Numbered from the stretch's first letter, positions 50,963 through 60,310 are shown. The stretch is 64,000 nt of DNA from Halobacillus_B sp963739045 (GCA_963739045.1 CAVTYY010000001.1:868001-932000), one strand, 5' to 3'. The notes: a model not told the origin generated them from the letters alone. Numbers and translations are program-made.

Positions 50963-50976
50963 TGACTATGTGGTCA
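50963..50976. promoter_or_regulatory. TetR-family operator 2
   Basis: TGACTATGTGGTCA fits the same TGACYNNNNRGTCA pattern; its centre is 33 bases (three helical turns) from operator 1. Confidence 0.6.
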
Positions 50977-50997
50977 ACAAAAGGAGTGGAACGATCA

Positions 50998-53900
50998 GTG
51001 AAGGGAATTATTAATTTTTCAATGAATAATAAATTTGCGATTTGGTTAATGACTATCATCATTACCATTGCAGGTTTATATGCAGGTTTAAACATGAAGC
51101 TAGAAACCATACCTAATATTGAGCCGCCGATTATTACGGTACAAACGGTATATCCTGGGGCAACTCCAGCTGAAGTAGCCGACCAGATCTCCGAACCACT
51201 TGAAAAGCAAGTGAGTAATTTAAGCGGGATGAAAACGGTAAGTTCTACTTCTTACCAGAATGCTTCTTCACTTCAGCTTGAATATAGTTTTGATAAAGAT
51301 TTGGACAAGGCCGAACAGGAATTAAAGGATGCGGTAAGTAAAGTCGATTTACCGGATGAGGCGCAAGATCCTTCAGTGACGCGTTTAAACTTTAATGCTT
51401 TTCCAGTCATTAGTTTTAGTGCGGTGAACAGTGATCAGTCTCTTGAAGAACTTACTGCCACGGTACAAGACAAGATTGTACCGGAAATTGAAGGGTTAGA
51501 TGGAGTAGCAGACGTTCAGGTTTCCGGACAGCAGGTTCAGGAAGTCCAAATGAATTATAAAGAAGATAAGTTGAAAGAACTTGGAATGGACGCTGATACG
51601 GTCACGAATTTAATCAAAGGATCAGATGTCCGATTTCCATTAGGGCTCTATACGTTTAAAGACAGCCAGAAATCTGTCGTAGTGAACGGCAATGTTTCTT
51701 CTATAGATGAACTTAAAAACTTAGAAATTCCAGCTGTTCCATCAGGTTCCTCTCAGGGAGGACAGACAGGCTCTTCTGCACAAGGAACACCAGCAGGGCA
51801 AGGACAAGGAGTTCCCGGCAGCTCTCAAGGTGGTGCAGGACAAACATCTCAGCAGCAGTCACCGTCCGTGGATAGAGCTTCTCAGCAAGCTTCCGCGCAA
51901 ATCCCGACTGTACAGTTGAAGGATATTGCAGATATTAAAATGGTAGGTAAGAGCGAATCCATTTCACGCACGAACGGAAAGGATTCCATTTCTATACAAG
52001 TCGTAAAATCTCAAGAAGCAAATACGGTCGATGTTGTAAATTTAGTAAAAGAAAAAACGAAAGAATTTGAAGATGATATGGATGGCGTGAATTTCGTTTA
52101 TTCGTTTGACCAGGGAGAGCCAATTGAACAATCGGTCAGTACGATGCTGAATAAAGCATTATTCGGCGGGTTATTTGCAGTTATCGTCATTCTCTTATTC
52201 TTGCGTAACTTCAAGACGACCATTATTTCAATTATTTCGATACCTCTTTCTTTATTAATAGCTGTTTTGTTATTGAAGCAAATGGATATCACGTTAAACA
52301 TTATGACGCTTGGTGCTATGACTGTGGCGATCGGGCGGGTGGTCGATGATTCCATTGTAGTGGTAGAGAATATATACAGGCGAATGGCATTACCGGAAGA
52401 GAAACTTCGCGGGAAAGAATTAGTCCGATCGGCAACCCATGAGATGTTTAAGCCGATTCTTTCTTCCACAATCGTTACGATTGCAGTATTCCTTCCACTA
52501 GGACTCGTGCAGGGTACGGTTGGACAACTATTTTTACCCTTTGCATTAACGGTAGTATTCGCGCTGCTTGCCTCGTTACTCGTGGCGATTACGATTGTTC
52601 CTATGCTTTCACATTCCTTGCTTAAGAAATCACCAGCAAAAGAAGGGAAGCACGAAGGACCTGGGCGAATGGCACTTGGCTACAGGAAATTCTTAAATGG
52701 CGTATTAAATCATAAAATAATTTCCTCAATCATTGCGATTGGGGTGTTAGCAGGAAGTATTGCTCTTCTTCCGCTCGTTGGAACAAGCTTCTTATCTAGT
52801 CAGGAACAAAAGATGGTTGTAGCTACTTATAACCCTGAACCCGGCCAGACGGAAAATGATGTAGAAGACATTGCGGTTAAAGCTCAAGATCTTTTAGCCG
52901 GAAGAAATGGCGTAGATACGATCCAGTATTCCGTGGGCGGCGAAAATCCGATGAGTCCTGGAGCTTCGAATCAAGCTGTCTTTTACGTAGAATATCAAGA
53001 TGATACGGAAAATTTCTCTGATGAATCTCAAAAGGTTCTTGATGAATTGAATAAGGAAACCGAAAAAGGCGAATGGGTGTCCCAGGATTTCTCTTCTTCA
53101 GGTTCAAGCAGTGATTTAGAAATGCTTGTGTACGGAGAAAATACGGATGAAATTAAACCGGTTGTGAAAGATGTTGAAGCGATGTTGTCCAAACAGGACC
53201 ACTTGAGAAACATTGATTCCAGTCTTTCGGAATCCTACGATGAATATACGTTAATTCCAGATCAGGAGAAGTTAAGTGAGCTTGGTATGACAGCTTCTCA
53301 AGTTGGTATGGAGTTAAATACAAACAAGCAGCGTCCTGTAGTGACCACCATCCAAAAAGATGGCGAAGACGTAAACGTGTATTTAGAAGTACAGAAGGAG
53401 AACTATGAAAGTATTGATGATTTAACGGATAAAGAACTGCAGTCCCCAACCGGGAAATCCGTTCCGATCAGTGATGTAGTCAAAGTTCAGGAAGGCAGTA
53501 CGGAAGATACAATCACTCGTAAGGATGACCGTGTATATGCAAGTGTCAGCGCGGAAGTTACCATCGATGATGTAGGATCTGTTTCCCAAGCTGTAAAGGA
53601 TAAAATGGATGATATCGATAAACCATCTGGTGTAGATATAACTATGGGTGGAGTAACTGAAGATATTCAGGAATCCTTTACGCAATTGGGACTCGCTATG
53701 CTTGCTGCGATTGCGATCGTTTATTTAGTTCTCGTGATCTTCTTCGGCGGTGGTCTGGCTCCGCTTTCGATCCTATTTGCACTGCCGTTTACAATTATAG
53801 GAGCTGTATTAGGTTTATTAGTAAGTGGAGAAACCTTAAGCATCTCAGCTATGATCGGCGCCCTTATGCTGATAGGAATCGTCGTAACGAATGCGATTGT

Positions 53901-54186
53901 CTTAATTGACCGAGTTATTAACAAAGAGAAGGAAGGCTTTACTACCAGAGAAGCTCTTCTGGATGCAGGTATGACTCGTATGCGGCCGATCCTTATGACT
54001 GCCCTTGCTACAATTGGAGCCTTGCTGCCACTTGCTTTAGGCTTCGAAGGCGGCTCAATTATTAGTAAAGGTCTCGGTGTAACAGTCATTGGCGGGTTAG
54101 CAAGTTCTACATTGCTTACATTGCTGATTGTACCGCTCGTCTATGAAATGTTAACGAAGTTCCGCAGAAAAAAACCTGCAGAATAA
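50998..54186 (+). CDS. RND-family efflux transporter (SwrC/AcrB-like)
   Basis: About 1062 aa with the RND plan: TM1, a large extracytoplasmic loop, TM2-6 (LFLRNFKTTIISIISIPLSL, ITLNIMTLGAMTVAIGRVVDDSIVVVENI), then a second half repeating it. The conserved proton-relay Asp pair is VVDDSIV. A Ser/Gln/Gly-rich linker occurs in the first loop, residues about 255-305. No membrane-fusion protein gene is adjacent, as for SwrC-type pumps of Bacillus. The start is GTG at 50998 (MKGIINFSM) after AAAGGAG; the ORF extends 14 codons upstream through the operator. Confidence 0.9.
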   Translation: MKGIINFSMNNKFAIWLMTIIITIAGLYAGLNMKLETIPNIEPPIITVQTVYPGATPAEVADQISEPLEKQVSNLSGMKTVSSTSYQNASSLQLEYSFDKDLDKAEQELKDAVSKVDLPDEAQDPSVTRLNFNAFPVISFSAVNSDQSLEELTATVQDKIVPEIEGLDGVADVQVSGQQVQEVQMNYKEDKLKELGMDADTVTNLIKGSDVRFPLGLYTFKDSQKSVVVNGNVSSIDELKNLEIPAVPSGSSQGGQTGSSAQGTPAGQGQGVPGSSQGGAGQTSQQQSPSVDRASQQASAQIPTVQLKDIADIKMVGKSESISRTNGKDSISIQVVKSQEANTVDVVNLVKEKTKEFEDDMDGVNFVYSFDQGEPIEQSVSTMLNKALFGGLFAVIVILLFLRNFKTTIISIISIPLSLLIAVLLLKQMDITLNIMTLGAMTVAIGRVVDDSIVVVENIYRRMALPEEKLRGKELVRSATHEMFKPILSSTIVTIAVFLPLGLVQGTVGQLFLPFALTVVFALLASLLVAITIVPMLSHSLLKKSPAKEGKHEGPGRMALGYRKFLNGVLNHKIISSIIAIGVLAGSIALLPLVGTSFLSSQEQKMVVATYNPEPGQTENDVEDIAVKAQDLLAGRNGVDTIQYSVGGENPMSPGASNQAVFYVEYQDDTENFSDESQKVLDELNKETEKGEWVSQDFSSSGSSSDLEMLVYGENTDEIKPVVKDVEAMLSKQDHLRNIDSSLSESYDEYTLIPDQEKLSELGMTASQVGMELNTNKQRPVVTTIQKDGEDVNVYLEVQKENYESIDDLTDKELQSPTGKSVPISDVVKVQEGSTEDTITRKDDRVYASVSAEVTIDDVGSVSQAVKDKMDDIDKPSGVDITMGGVTEDIQESFTQLGLAMLAAIAIVYLVLVIFFGGGLAPLSILFALPFTIIGAVLGLLVSGETLSISAMIGALMLIGIVVTNAIVLIDRVINKEKEGFTTREALLDAGMTRMRPILMTALATIGALLPLALGFEGGSIISKGLGVTVIGGLASSTLLTLLIVPLVYEMLTKFRRKKPAE

Positions 54187-54195
54187 AGGAATGAA

Positions 54196-54228
54196 ACACA
54201 TGAGCATTTGCTGCTCATGTGTTTTTTT
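54196..54228 (+). terminator. Terminator after the RND gene
   Basis: An 11-bp stem (ACACATGAGCA / TGCTCATGTGT) followed by seven T. Confidence 0.9.
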
Positions 54229-54435
54229 GTATAAGTTTCTCTATAATCGTCGAGCGATTCTCATTGAAAAATAGATAAGAGAAACGGAAATTTATGTTAC
54301 TATAACTTTACGATGATTAATAGGTTATTTAATGGTGAATAGGTTAATAAGGAGAAGATCTTTCAAAGATAAAAATGATGATTAGTTTGTTGAAATCATT
54401 TAATATGTTGAATAATAGAGAGGCAGGTGGAAGCG

Positions 54436-55404
54436 GTGAATTCATATTCCGTTACCATTATAGGGGCAGGACTGACAGGAATTAGTGCGGCAAGAAAATT
54501 GCAGGAACAAGGGGTTACCGACTTTATCGTTGTCGATAAAGGTAAAAGTGTCGGAGGCCGTTTAGCAACGAGAAGAGTAGGGGATGGAAAAGCCGATCAT
54601 GGAGCTCAATTCTTTACAGCTCGCACAGAAGAATTGAAAACTGAAGTCGATCATTGGCTCTCCAAAGGCTGGATAAAACATTGGTTTGGGGAAAAGTATC
54701 CTCGCTACACTTCTGTAAATGGAATGAACCAATTTGCTAAAGAGCTTGCTGAAGGGCTGCCTGTTTCGCTGCAGACAAAGGTGAATAAAATAAATGAAGA
54801 TGCCAAAGGAATGATTCTTGTAGACAGCATTGGGAATGTGTGGAGAAGTGAACGTGTCCTCATTACCATTCCTGTTCCTCAAGTAATCGAGCTGCTTAAA
54901 AATAGTGAAGTATCGATTAGTCATGGTGCCGTGAAGCTGCTAAAGTCCATCACCTTTACTTCTACTTATGTAGGGATCTTTGAATTTGAAAACTCAACGA
55001 AGCTTCCTGACAACGGCCACATTCATGAGGAGCTTCCAGATGGAGTTGAACGCATCGTCGATCATAAGAAAAAGGGGATCTCAGAGGATACCATCGTTTG
55101 TGTGTACATGACCGGAGACTGGTCCCGCCGGCATTTTGGGGAAGATTATGTGATGTCCTTAATTAAAGAAAAAGCAGGGAAATACTTAGATTGGGCTGAT
55201 CTTAAATCGGAACAGCTTAAAAAATGGCGGTATGCTCAGGCGAATCAAACAGTAAACGAGCCCTATGTGGACTTGAATGATAATGGTAGGTTTATTGTTG
55301 CGGGAGACCCCTTTTTAAGAGAAGATGACACCGCCAAACGAACACGATTTGAAAGTGCTTATTTGTCCGGTAATGATGCGGGGGATTATTTAATCAAATT
55401 GTAG
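54436..55404 (+). CDS. Renalase-like FAD-dependent amine oxidoreductase
   Basis: 322 aa with N-terminal TIIGAGLTGISAARKL and GGRLATRR (FAD binding; amine-oxidase superfamily), then ADHGAQFFTARTEEL and a C-terminal RFIVAGDPFL segment. It resembles renalase-type NAD(P)H-oxidising flavoproteins; substrate not determinable. I chose the GTG at 54436 (MNSYSVT) behind AGGTGG over an in-frame GTG at 54427. Confidence 0.85.
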   Translation: MNSYSVTIIGAGLTGISAARKLQEQGVTDFIVVDKGKSVGGRLATRRVGDGKADHGAQFFTARTEELKTEVDHWLSKGWIKHWFGEKYPRYTSVNGMNQFAKELAEGLPVSLQTKVNKINEDAKGMILVDSIGNVWRSERVLITIPVPQVIELLKNSEVSISHGAVKLLKSITFTSTYVGIFEFENSTKLPDNGHIHEELPDGVERIVDHKKKGISEDTIVCVYMTGDWSRRHFGEDYVMSLIKEKAGKYLDWADLKSEQLKKWRYAQANQTVNEPYVDLNDNGRFIVAGDPFLREDDTAKRTRFESAYLSGNDAGDYLIKL

Positions 55405-55460
55405 AGATTGGGAAATTTCCTATTTCCTTAAAAAGGAGCAGCTCAGGAATGGGACTGCTT

Positions 55461-55516
55461 AAAATAAAAAAGCCGCATCCTCTTGATAGAATAGAGGATG
55501 CGGCTTTTTTTATTTT
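55461..55516. terminator. Long bidirectional terminator
   Basis: A stem of 18 or more bp (AAAAAAGCCGCATCCTCT / AGAGGATGCGGCTTTTTT) with flanking A and T runs, between convergent genes. Confidence 0.92.
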
Positions 55517-55679
55517 AAGCGCTCTGCCTGTACTTTTTTCTCTTTTTAAACTGCAGCCTATGATATTTCCCGCCCCTCTAAATTCTAAAGGTCATAACGG
55601 AAATAGAGAGGATTACAGCAACGAGCTTTAATAGGTCCGATTAACCGGTCCAGCAAGCTGAGAAACTAGAAAAGCTCTG

Positions 55680-56597
55680 TTATCCGCTCGCCTTAACTTT
55701 ATGATTTTCATATTTTCTTAATCGTTTCATTCGAGTAAGGGTGTAAACCACGAGCCCTGCCCAAATGAAAGTAAAGGATACCGCGTGGACGGCCGTAAAT
55801 GATTCATCATAGAGGAACACTCCTAAAGCCAGCATGATCGTAGGGGCGAAATATTGTAAAAAACCTACCATCGATAAAGGAATCCGTTTCGCTCCTGCTG
55901 AAAAAAGCAGCAGAGGGATCGCTGTAACAATACCCGCGCCAAATACCAGCAAAGAAGTTAAGGATAACCAATTTACTTGGTTGAAGCTCCCGCTTTGCTG
56001 TGTAAACAAATAGATCAAAGCAATAGGAGCGACCACAAGAGTTTCTGCGGTCAGGCTGAACATGGCATTAAGCGGTACAAGTTTTTTAACTAATCCGTAG
56101 GTCCCGAAACTAAACGCCAGTAATAATGCAATCCAAGGAACGGAGCCAAAATGAATGGTCATATAGAGTACTCCAATGCCGGCTAGTAAGAAAGCAAGCC
56201 ACTGCGTTCTCGAGAAAGTCTCTTTAAGCACCACCATCCCAAGCAGGATGCTGACAAGCGGATTAATGTAATATCCTAAGCTTGCCTCAATCACGTGTCC
56301 TGTATTGACGGCCCATATGTAGGTAAACCAATTAAGACTGATCGTTAGTGAAGCCAAAATCACTCCAATGAGACTCTTTTTATTTTTCCAAATGGCTTTA
56401 CATTCTAAAATAAAAGCTCCCCACTTATTTAAAATAAGAATAACCGCAATCATAAATACACAAGACCAAATAATACGATGAGCCAGTATTTCGAAAGCAG
56501 GAATTTCATCAATCAGCTTCCAGTAAATCGGTAAAAAACCCCATAAAATATAAGCGGCAGCTGTATAAATCATCCCAAGCTTTTGTTCATTATCCAT
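55680..56597 (-). CDS. rarD: RarD, EamA-family transporter
   Basis: A 305-aa, 10-TM drug/metabolite transporter: GMIYTAAAYILWGFLPIYWK, AHRIIWSCVFM, SLNWFTYIWAVN, ASLGYYINPLVSILLGM are signatures of RarD. Transport substrate is unclear. Start at 56597 (MDNEQKLG) 7 bases after AAAGGA; another Met is two codons earlier. Confidence 0.9.
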   Translation of the reverse strand: MDNEQKLGMIYTAAAYILWGFLPIYWKLIDEIPAFEILAHRIIWSCVFMIAVILILNKWGAFILECKAIWKNKKSLIGVILASLTISLNWFTYIWAVNTGHVIEASLGYYINPLVSILLGMVVLKETFSRTQWLAFLLAGIGVLYMTIHFGSVPWIALLLAFSFGTYGLVKKLVPLNAMFSLTAETLVVAPIALIYLFTQQSGSFNQVNWLSLTSLLVFGAGIVTAIPLLLFSAGAKRIPLSMVGFLQYFAPTIMLALGVFLYDESFTAVHAVSFTFIWAGLVVYTLTRMKRLRKYENHKVKASG

Positions 56598-56676
56598 ACA
56601 CACATGTCCTTTCCTGAAGTTGGAATCTTAATACATTCTAATCCAGGAAGCCCCAAAAAGAAAAGAAAAATGGATC

Positions 56677-56961
56677 ACCCTAAAGCGGAGGCGACTGTTC
56701 AGCTCTGACAAGCATAAGACAAGCGGCGAAGTGGAACGATTTTTATCCACTGCGTCGATTGTCTTATGACCTCGAGGAGCTAGGAGGCGCAGCTGGAAGC
56801 CCCTAAAGCGGAGGCGACTGTTCAGCTCTGACAAGCATAAGACAAGCGGCGAAGTGGAACGATTTTTATCCACTGCGTCGATTGACTTATGACCTCGAGG
56901 AGTTAGGAGCCGCAGCTGGAAGACCCTAAAGCGGAGGCGACTGTTCAGCTCCGACAAGCAT
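56677..56961. repeat. Tandem 123-bp palindromic repeats (two full and one partial unit)
   Basis: Units begin at CCCTAAAGCGGAGGCGACTG at about 56678, 56801 and 56924. Each holds CTGACAAGCATAAGACAAGC, CGGCGAAGTGGAACGATTTT, its complementary TTATCCACTGCGTCGATTG, CTTATGACCTCGAGGAG and GCAGCTGGA. TAAGACAA / TTGTCTTA and AGTGGA / TCCACT pair, so one unit can fold as a long hairpin. The third unit is truncated at a hairpin terminator. Confidence 0.88.
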
Positions 56962-57237
56962 AAATCCGAACGATGAGAAAATGTAAAATTACATTCCACA
57001 TCGTTCGGATATTTTGGCTGCATGAGGCAGGACCTCGATATTTTTCACAGGCCATATACTTTTTCCCTCATTTATTTCTAATACTCGACGTATGAACAAA
57101 GGAGAATGGAAGTGAAAATATAAACCATTCCAGCGGAGTGTATTTCCGAAGCGGCCATTCAGAGTAACACCCCCGCCCGCCTCTTAATTGTTCGTCTTTT
57201 GAGGGGAAGCATTTCCTTATGTCCCCGTCTCTTAATA
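56962..57237. other. Gene-free stretch with repeat fragment
   Basis: Beyond the hairpin at 56964-57015 there is only a decayed GC-rich fragment (AGCGGAGTGTATTTCCGAAG near 57133, CCCGCCCGCC near 57172). No gene is seen. Confidence 0.45.
56964..57015. terminator. Terminator of the CCGAACGATG hairpin family, with nested palindrome
   Basis: ATCCGAACGATG / CATCGTTCGGAT form a 12-bp outer stem. AATGTAA-AA-TTACATT is a second perfect hairpin inside the loop (56980-56995). ATTTT follows. Confidence 0.75.
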
Positions 57238-58833
57238 TCACGGTTGGTCACTGGATGATTCGTTTATTTCTTCTGTTTCCGCAGGGACGAAATCTACTTT
57301 CTTTGTATCACTTAAGGCGATTTTCAATAGAGGCTGTTTGGCCGGACCTTCCATGACTGCTCCATCAAAGGAAAATCTCGAACCGTGACAAGGACAATCC
57401 CAGGTGTGTTCTGCGCTGTTCCATTCTACTTCGCAGCCCATATGAGTGCAGGTAGTATCCAGTACATGCAGTCTGCCTTCCTCATCTTTATAGGCGCCTG
57501 CGCGTTCACCTCGCCACTGAATAATTCCGCCTTCTCCTTTTTTAAGAGCTTCCGGCCGATTTCCTACCAGCTCAAGCTTTCCTTCAACTAGGTGAGCGGA
57601 TACATCGAAATTCTGGGCGAGAAATTGCTTAATGCTTGGATCTGCTTTAAAACGTGCAGGTTTGAAAACCTCATGAAAGAGCGATTTTTCTCCCATAATA
57701 TAATCGTGATTCAGCTGAGCGGCCAAAGTGCCGTTGGTCATACCCCATTTTCTAAAGCCCGTGGCAATGAATACGCGGTCATTCTTTCTAGTAATGGGCC
57801 CGATGTAAGGGACTTTATCTAAAGTAGTTAAATCTTGGGCAGACCAGTGATAAAGAACATTTTTTACGCCGAAGGTTTCTGCGGCAAATTCTTCTAAAGC
57901 TCGGTAATGGAAGCGGGTATCTCTTCCTTCTCCGGTGGGATGGCTTTCTCCTCCTATTAAAAGAACGGTCCTGCCTTCATGTTCAGCGGTTCTGATAGAT
58001 CGTTTGGGTTCGTCAATGGATAAATACATGCCACCTGGAGCGGGTCTTTCCGGTTCGATGGCAAGTAGGTAGGAACGTTCAGCATGCATGCGGCTGAAGT
58101 AGAATCCTTTGCCATCATAGAAAGGGAAGTGGGTGCATGAGACGAGCTGATCGCAGGTAACTGCAGCGCCGCGGTTCGTTGTCACAAGAAGCTGTTCTCC
58201 TTCTTTTACCTTTAAGGCTTCGGTGCCTTCATAGATTTTTCCACCTAATTGAGTGATTTCGTTTACTAGAGCCGTTAAGTATTTAATTGGATGAAATCTT
58301 GCCTGGTGGGACATCATTAACGCTTTGGAAATGTCCTGGTTAAAGGGGAGAGCGTCTACTAGGTCTCCGGGAATTCCTAAGGTCTGGTAGGCGTTATATT
58401 CTTTTTCAAGTTTTTGTGCGCCTTCTTCCGTTTCGGAATACAGATAAGCGTCCTCTTTCGTCCAGTTGCAGTCTATTTCTAAATCATGGATCAGCCTTTC
58501 TATTAAGGTATGGGCATGTAGTTGTGCTTGATAATATAATGTGGCTTTCTCCAAACCGAAATGGTGAACTAATTCCTCGTATATGAGACCGTGCTGAGCT
58601 GTGACTTTAGCTGTGGTATGTCCAGTAGTTCCGTTAAGTAATTGATCTGACTCCAGAAGGGTGACTTCCTTGCCTGATTTAGCTAATAAATAAGCGGTAG
58701 TAATTCCTGTGATTCCGCCTCCGACAATTAGTACCTCCGTGTGTTCCGCTTTATCCAGTGCTGGAAAACCAGGTAGGTCGGCGTCTTTTCTCCACATCGG
58801 TTCCGGCTGAGTCCAGTCTTGCTTCTTATCCAT
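57238..58833 (-). CDS. FAD-dependent oxidoreductase with C-terminal Rieske 2Fe-2S domain (YhfW-like)
   Basis: The 531-aa protein comprises a DadA-like FAD oxidase (EVLIVGGGITGITTAYLLAKSG, VFIATGFRKWGMTNG) of about 420 residues and a Rieske domain. Rieske ligands are C-T-H (CTHMGCEVEW) and C-x-x-H (CPCHGSRF), complete. Electron flow between FAD and the cluster is implied; substrate unknown. The RBS is GAGGAGG. Confidence 0.92.
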   Translation of the reverse strand: MDKKQDWTQPEPMWRKDADLPGFPALDKAEHTEVLIVGGGITGITTAYLLAKSGKEVTLLESDQLLNGTTGHTTAKVTAQHGLIYEELVHHFGLEKATLYYQAQLHAHTLIERLIHDLEIDCNWTKEDAYLYSETEEGAQKLEKEYNAYQTLGIPGDLVDALPFNQDISKALMMSHQARFHPIKYLTALVNEITQLGGKIYEGTEALKVKEGEQLLVTTNRGAAVTCDQLVSCTHFPFYDGKGFYFSRMHAERSYLLAIEPERPAPGGMYLSIDEPKRSIRTAEHEGRTVLLIGGESHPTGEGRDTRFHYRALEEFAAETFGVKNVLYHWSAQDLTTLDKVPYIGPITRKNDRVFIATGFRKWGMTNGTLAAQLNHDYIMGEKSLFHEVFKPARFKADPSIKQFLAQNFDVSAHLVEGKLELVGNRPEALKKGEGGIIQWRGERAGAYKDEEGRLHVLDTTCTHMGCEVEWNSAEHTWDCPCHGSRFSFDGAVMEGPAKQPLLKIALSDTKKVDFVPAETEEINESSSDQP

Positions 58834-58906
58834 AACTTTCCTCCTCTAAGGATTCTTTGCTCTCAGTTTGTCCTACCCTTTCTTTTTCATGTACGGAATA
58901 GATCAA

Positions 58907-58935
58907 ATTAACAATAGAGGATTTGTGTAGTATAC
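58907..58935 (+). promoter_or_regulatory. Sigma-A-type promoter of the EAL-HDOD gene
   Basis: TTAACA, 17 bases, TATACT, about 40 bases before the GTG start. Confidence 0.6.
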
Positions 58936-58976
58936 TCTTAGGTAGGAACTAGCGTTTAAAGGGGAGACGACCAGGG

Positions 58977-60254
58977 GTGGAAGTATTTGTAGCAAGACAG
59001 CCCATTTTAAAATTAAATGAACAAGTTTACGGCTTTGAACTTTTGTATAGGGGCAGTCAATATAATAAATTTACTTACATAGATGCTAATCGAGCGACAT
59101 CTGAAGTGCTGCTGAATAGCTTTGTTACGATTGGTTTGGACAAATTGTCTCAAAACCTGCCTTGTTTTATTAATTTTACAGAAGAATTGCTCTTAAAAAA
59201 GATTCCGGAGTATTTTGACCCTGAAAAACTGATTGTAGAAATATTAGAGGATGTTTCCTGGACGCTGGATTTAATTCGAGTATGCAGGGAGCTGAAACAA
59301 AAAGGTTTTCTTATTGCCCTGGATGATGTAGTCAGTGTGGCCCAGACAGAAGTAGTAGAGTTATTAAATTATGTGGATATTATTAAAGTGGATATTCAAA
59401 TTGCTCTTCCCCGGGACCGGGCGGAAATTATCCAAATGGCTAAAGCAAGAGGCATCACTTTGCTTGCCGAGAAGGTGGAGACTAGAGAAGAGCACCAGCA
59501 GTGTGTGAAGGAAGGCTTTGAATTATTCCAGGGGTACTTTTACAGCAAACCTGAAGTGTTTTCTGCGATTGATTTACCCTTAATCAGCTCTAGTTACTTT
59601 CAACTTATTAAAGAGTTATCCGTGCCGAGTGAGCAGATTAATTTGAATAAAGTGACAGAGTTATTCGAGCAGGATTTAGCTCTGACTTACAAATTACTAA
59701 GATTAGTTAATACCTCTGTCTATCAGCTGTCGGTGCCGATTCATTCCATCAAACAGGCAGTGATGCTGCTGGGTACGGAAACGCTTAAAAAATGGCTGTA
59801 CGTATTGTCGATTGAACAGTCGAATCCGCATTTACCTTCAGGTTCAGAACATATTTGGAAGCTTAGTCTGCAGCGGGCAAAAATGTGCGAACAAGTGGCG
59901 ATTAAGATGGGAATGGAGCGAAAAGCGGATGGATATTTTCTAATCGGGTTTATTTCGCTGATTGATGTCATTACTAAACGATCCATCAAAGAGTTAAGTG
60001 AAATGCTGCCGCTTGATAAAGAAATTAAACAAGCGCTGAATTTTACAAAGAATAATTATCGAACCGTACTGGATCTTGTGATTGCGATGGAACGTGCCGA
60101 TTTTGACTGGCTTGAGAATAAAATGGACAGCAAATTGATTACCTTCAATGAATTGTTTGAAATATACGGACAGGCGATTTCATGGACGGATCATCTTTAT
60201 TCTGAAGTTTTTTTATCGAATGAGGAAGGTATGGACAACAGAAACGAACTCTGA
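58977..60254 (+). CDS. EAL-HDOD protein (YuxH-like)
   Basis: At 425 aa it has an N-terminal EAL domain (1-205) and a C-terminal HDOD domain. EAL landmarks are ELLYR in place of EALLR, INFTEELL, EILE, ALDDVV (the usual DDFGTG loop is changed), IIKVDI, LAEKVET and QGYFYSKP. The altered DDFG loop makes cyclic-di-GMP cleavage uncertain. The HDOD half (LTYKLLRLVNTSVYQL, SIKQAVMLLG) is a signalling module without HD catalytic pairs. The start is GTG with AAGGGGAG upstream. Confidence 0.88.
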   Translation: MEVFVARQPILKLNEQVYGFELLYRGSQYNKFTYIDANRATSEVLLNSFVTIGLDKLSQNLPCFINFTEELLLKKIPEYFDPEKLIVEILEDVSWTLDLIRVCRELKQKGFLIALDDVVSVAQTEVVELLNYVDIIKVDIQIALPRDRAEIIQMAKARGITLLAEKVETREEHQQCVKEGFELFQGYFYSKPEVFSAIDLPLISSSYFQLIKELSVPSEQINLNKVTELFEQDLALTYKLLRLVNTSVYQLSVPIHSIKQAVMLLGTETLKKWLYVLSIEQSNPHLPSGSEHIWKLSLQRAKMCEQVAIKMGMERKADGYFLIGFISLIDVITKRSIKELSEMLPLDKEIKQALNFTKNNYRTVLDLVIAMERADFDWLENKMDSKLITFNELFEIYGQAISWTDHLYSEVFLSNEEGMDNRNEL

Positions 60255-60270
60255 TAAACTTACTTTTGGT

Positions 60271-60303
60271 TTTGCTTGCAAGGGTGCAAGCAAATTTTTT
60301 AGT
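60271..60303 (+). terminator. Hairpin after the EAL-HDOD gene, terminator and possible operator
   Basis: TTTGCTTGCA-AGGG-TGCAAGCAAA, a perfect 10-bp stem, followed by a T run. The TTGCTTGCA symmetric form also looks like a MarR-family site. Confidence 0.78.
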
Positions 60304-60310
60304 TAAAACA

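Noticed and set aside
55449..55631. A 60-codon plus frame after the renalase-like gene
   Set aside because: It runs through the long bidirectional terminator hairpin, which cannot be a conserved coding region.
56628..57023. A 131-residue minus-strand frame with a repeated LCLSELNSRLRFR pattern
   Set aside because: The apparent protein repeat is just the translation of the 123-bp DNA repeats (the period is divisible by 3); no RBS and no conserved domain.
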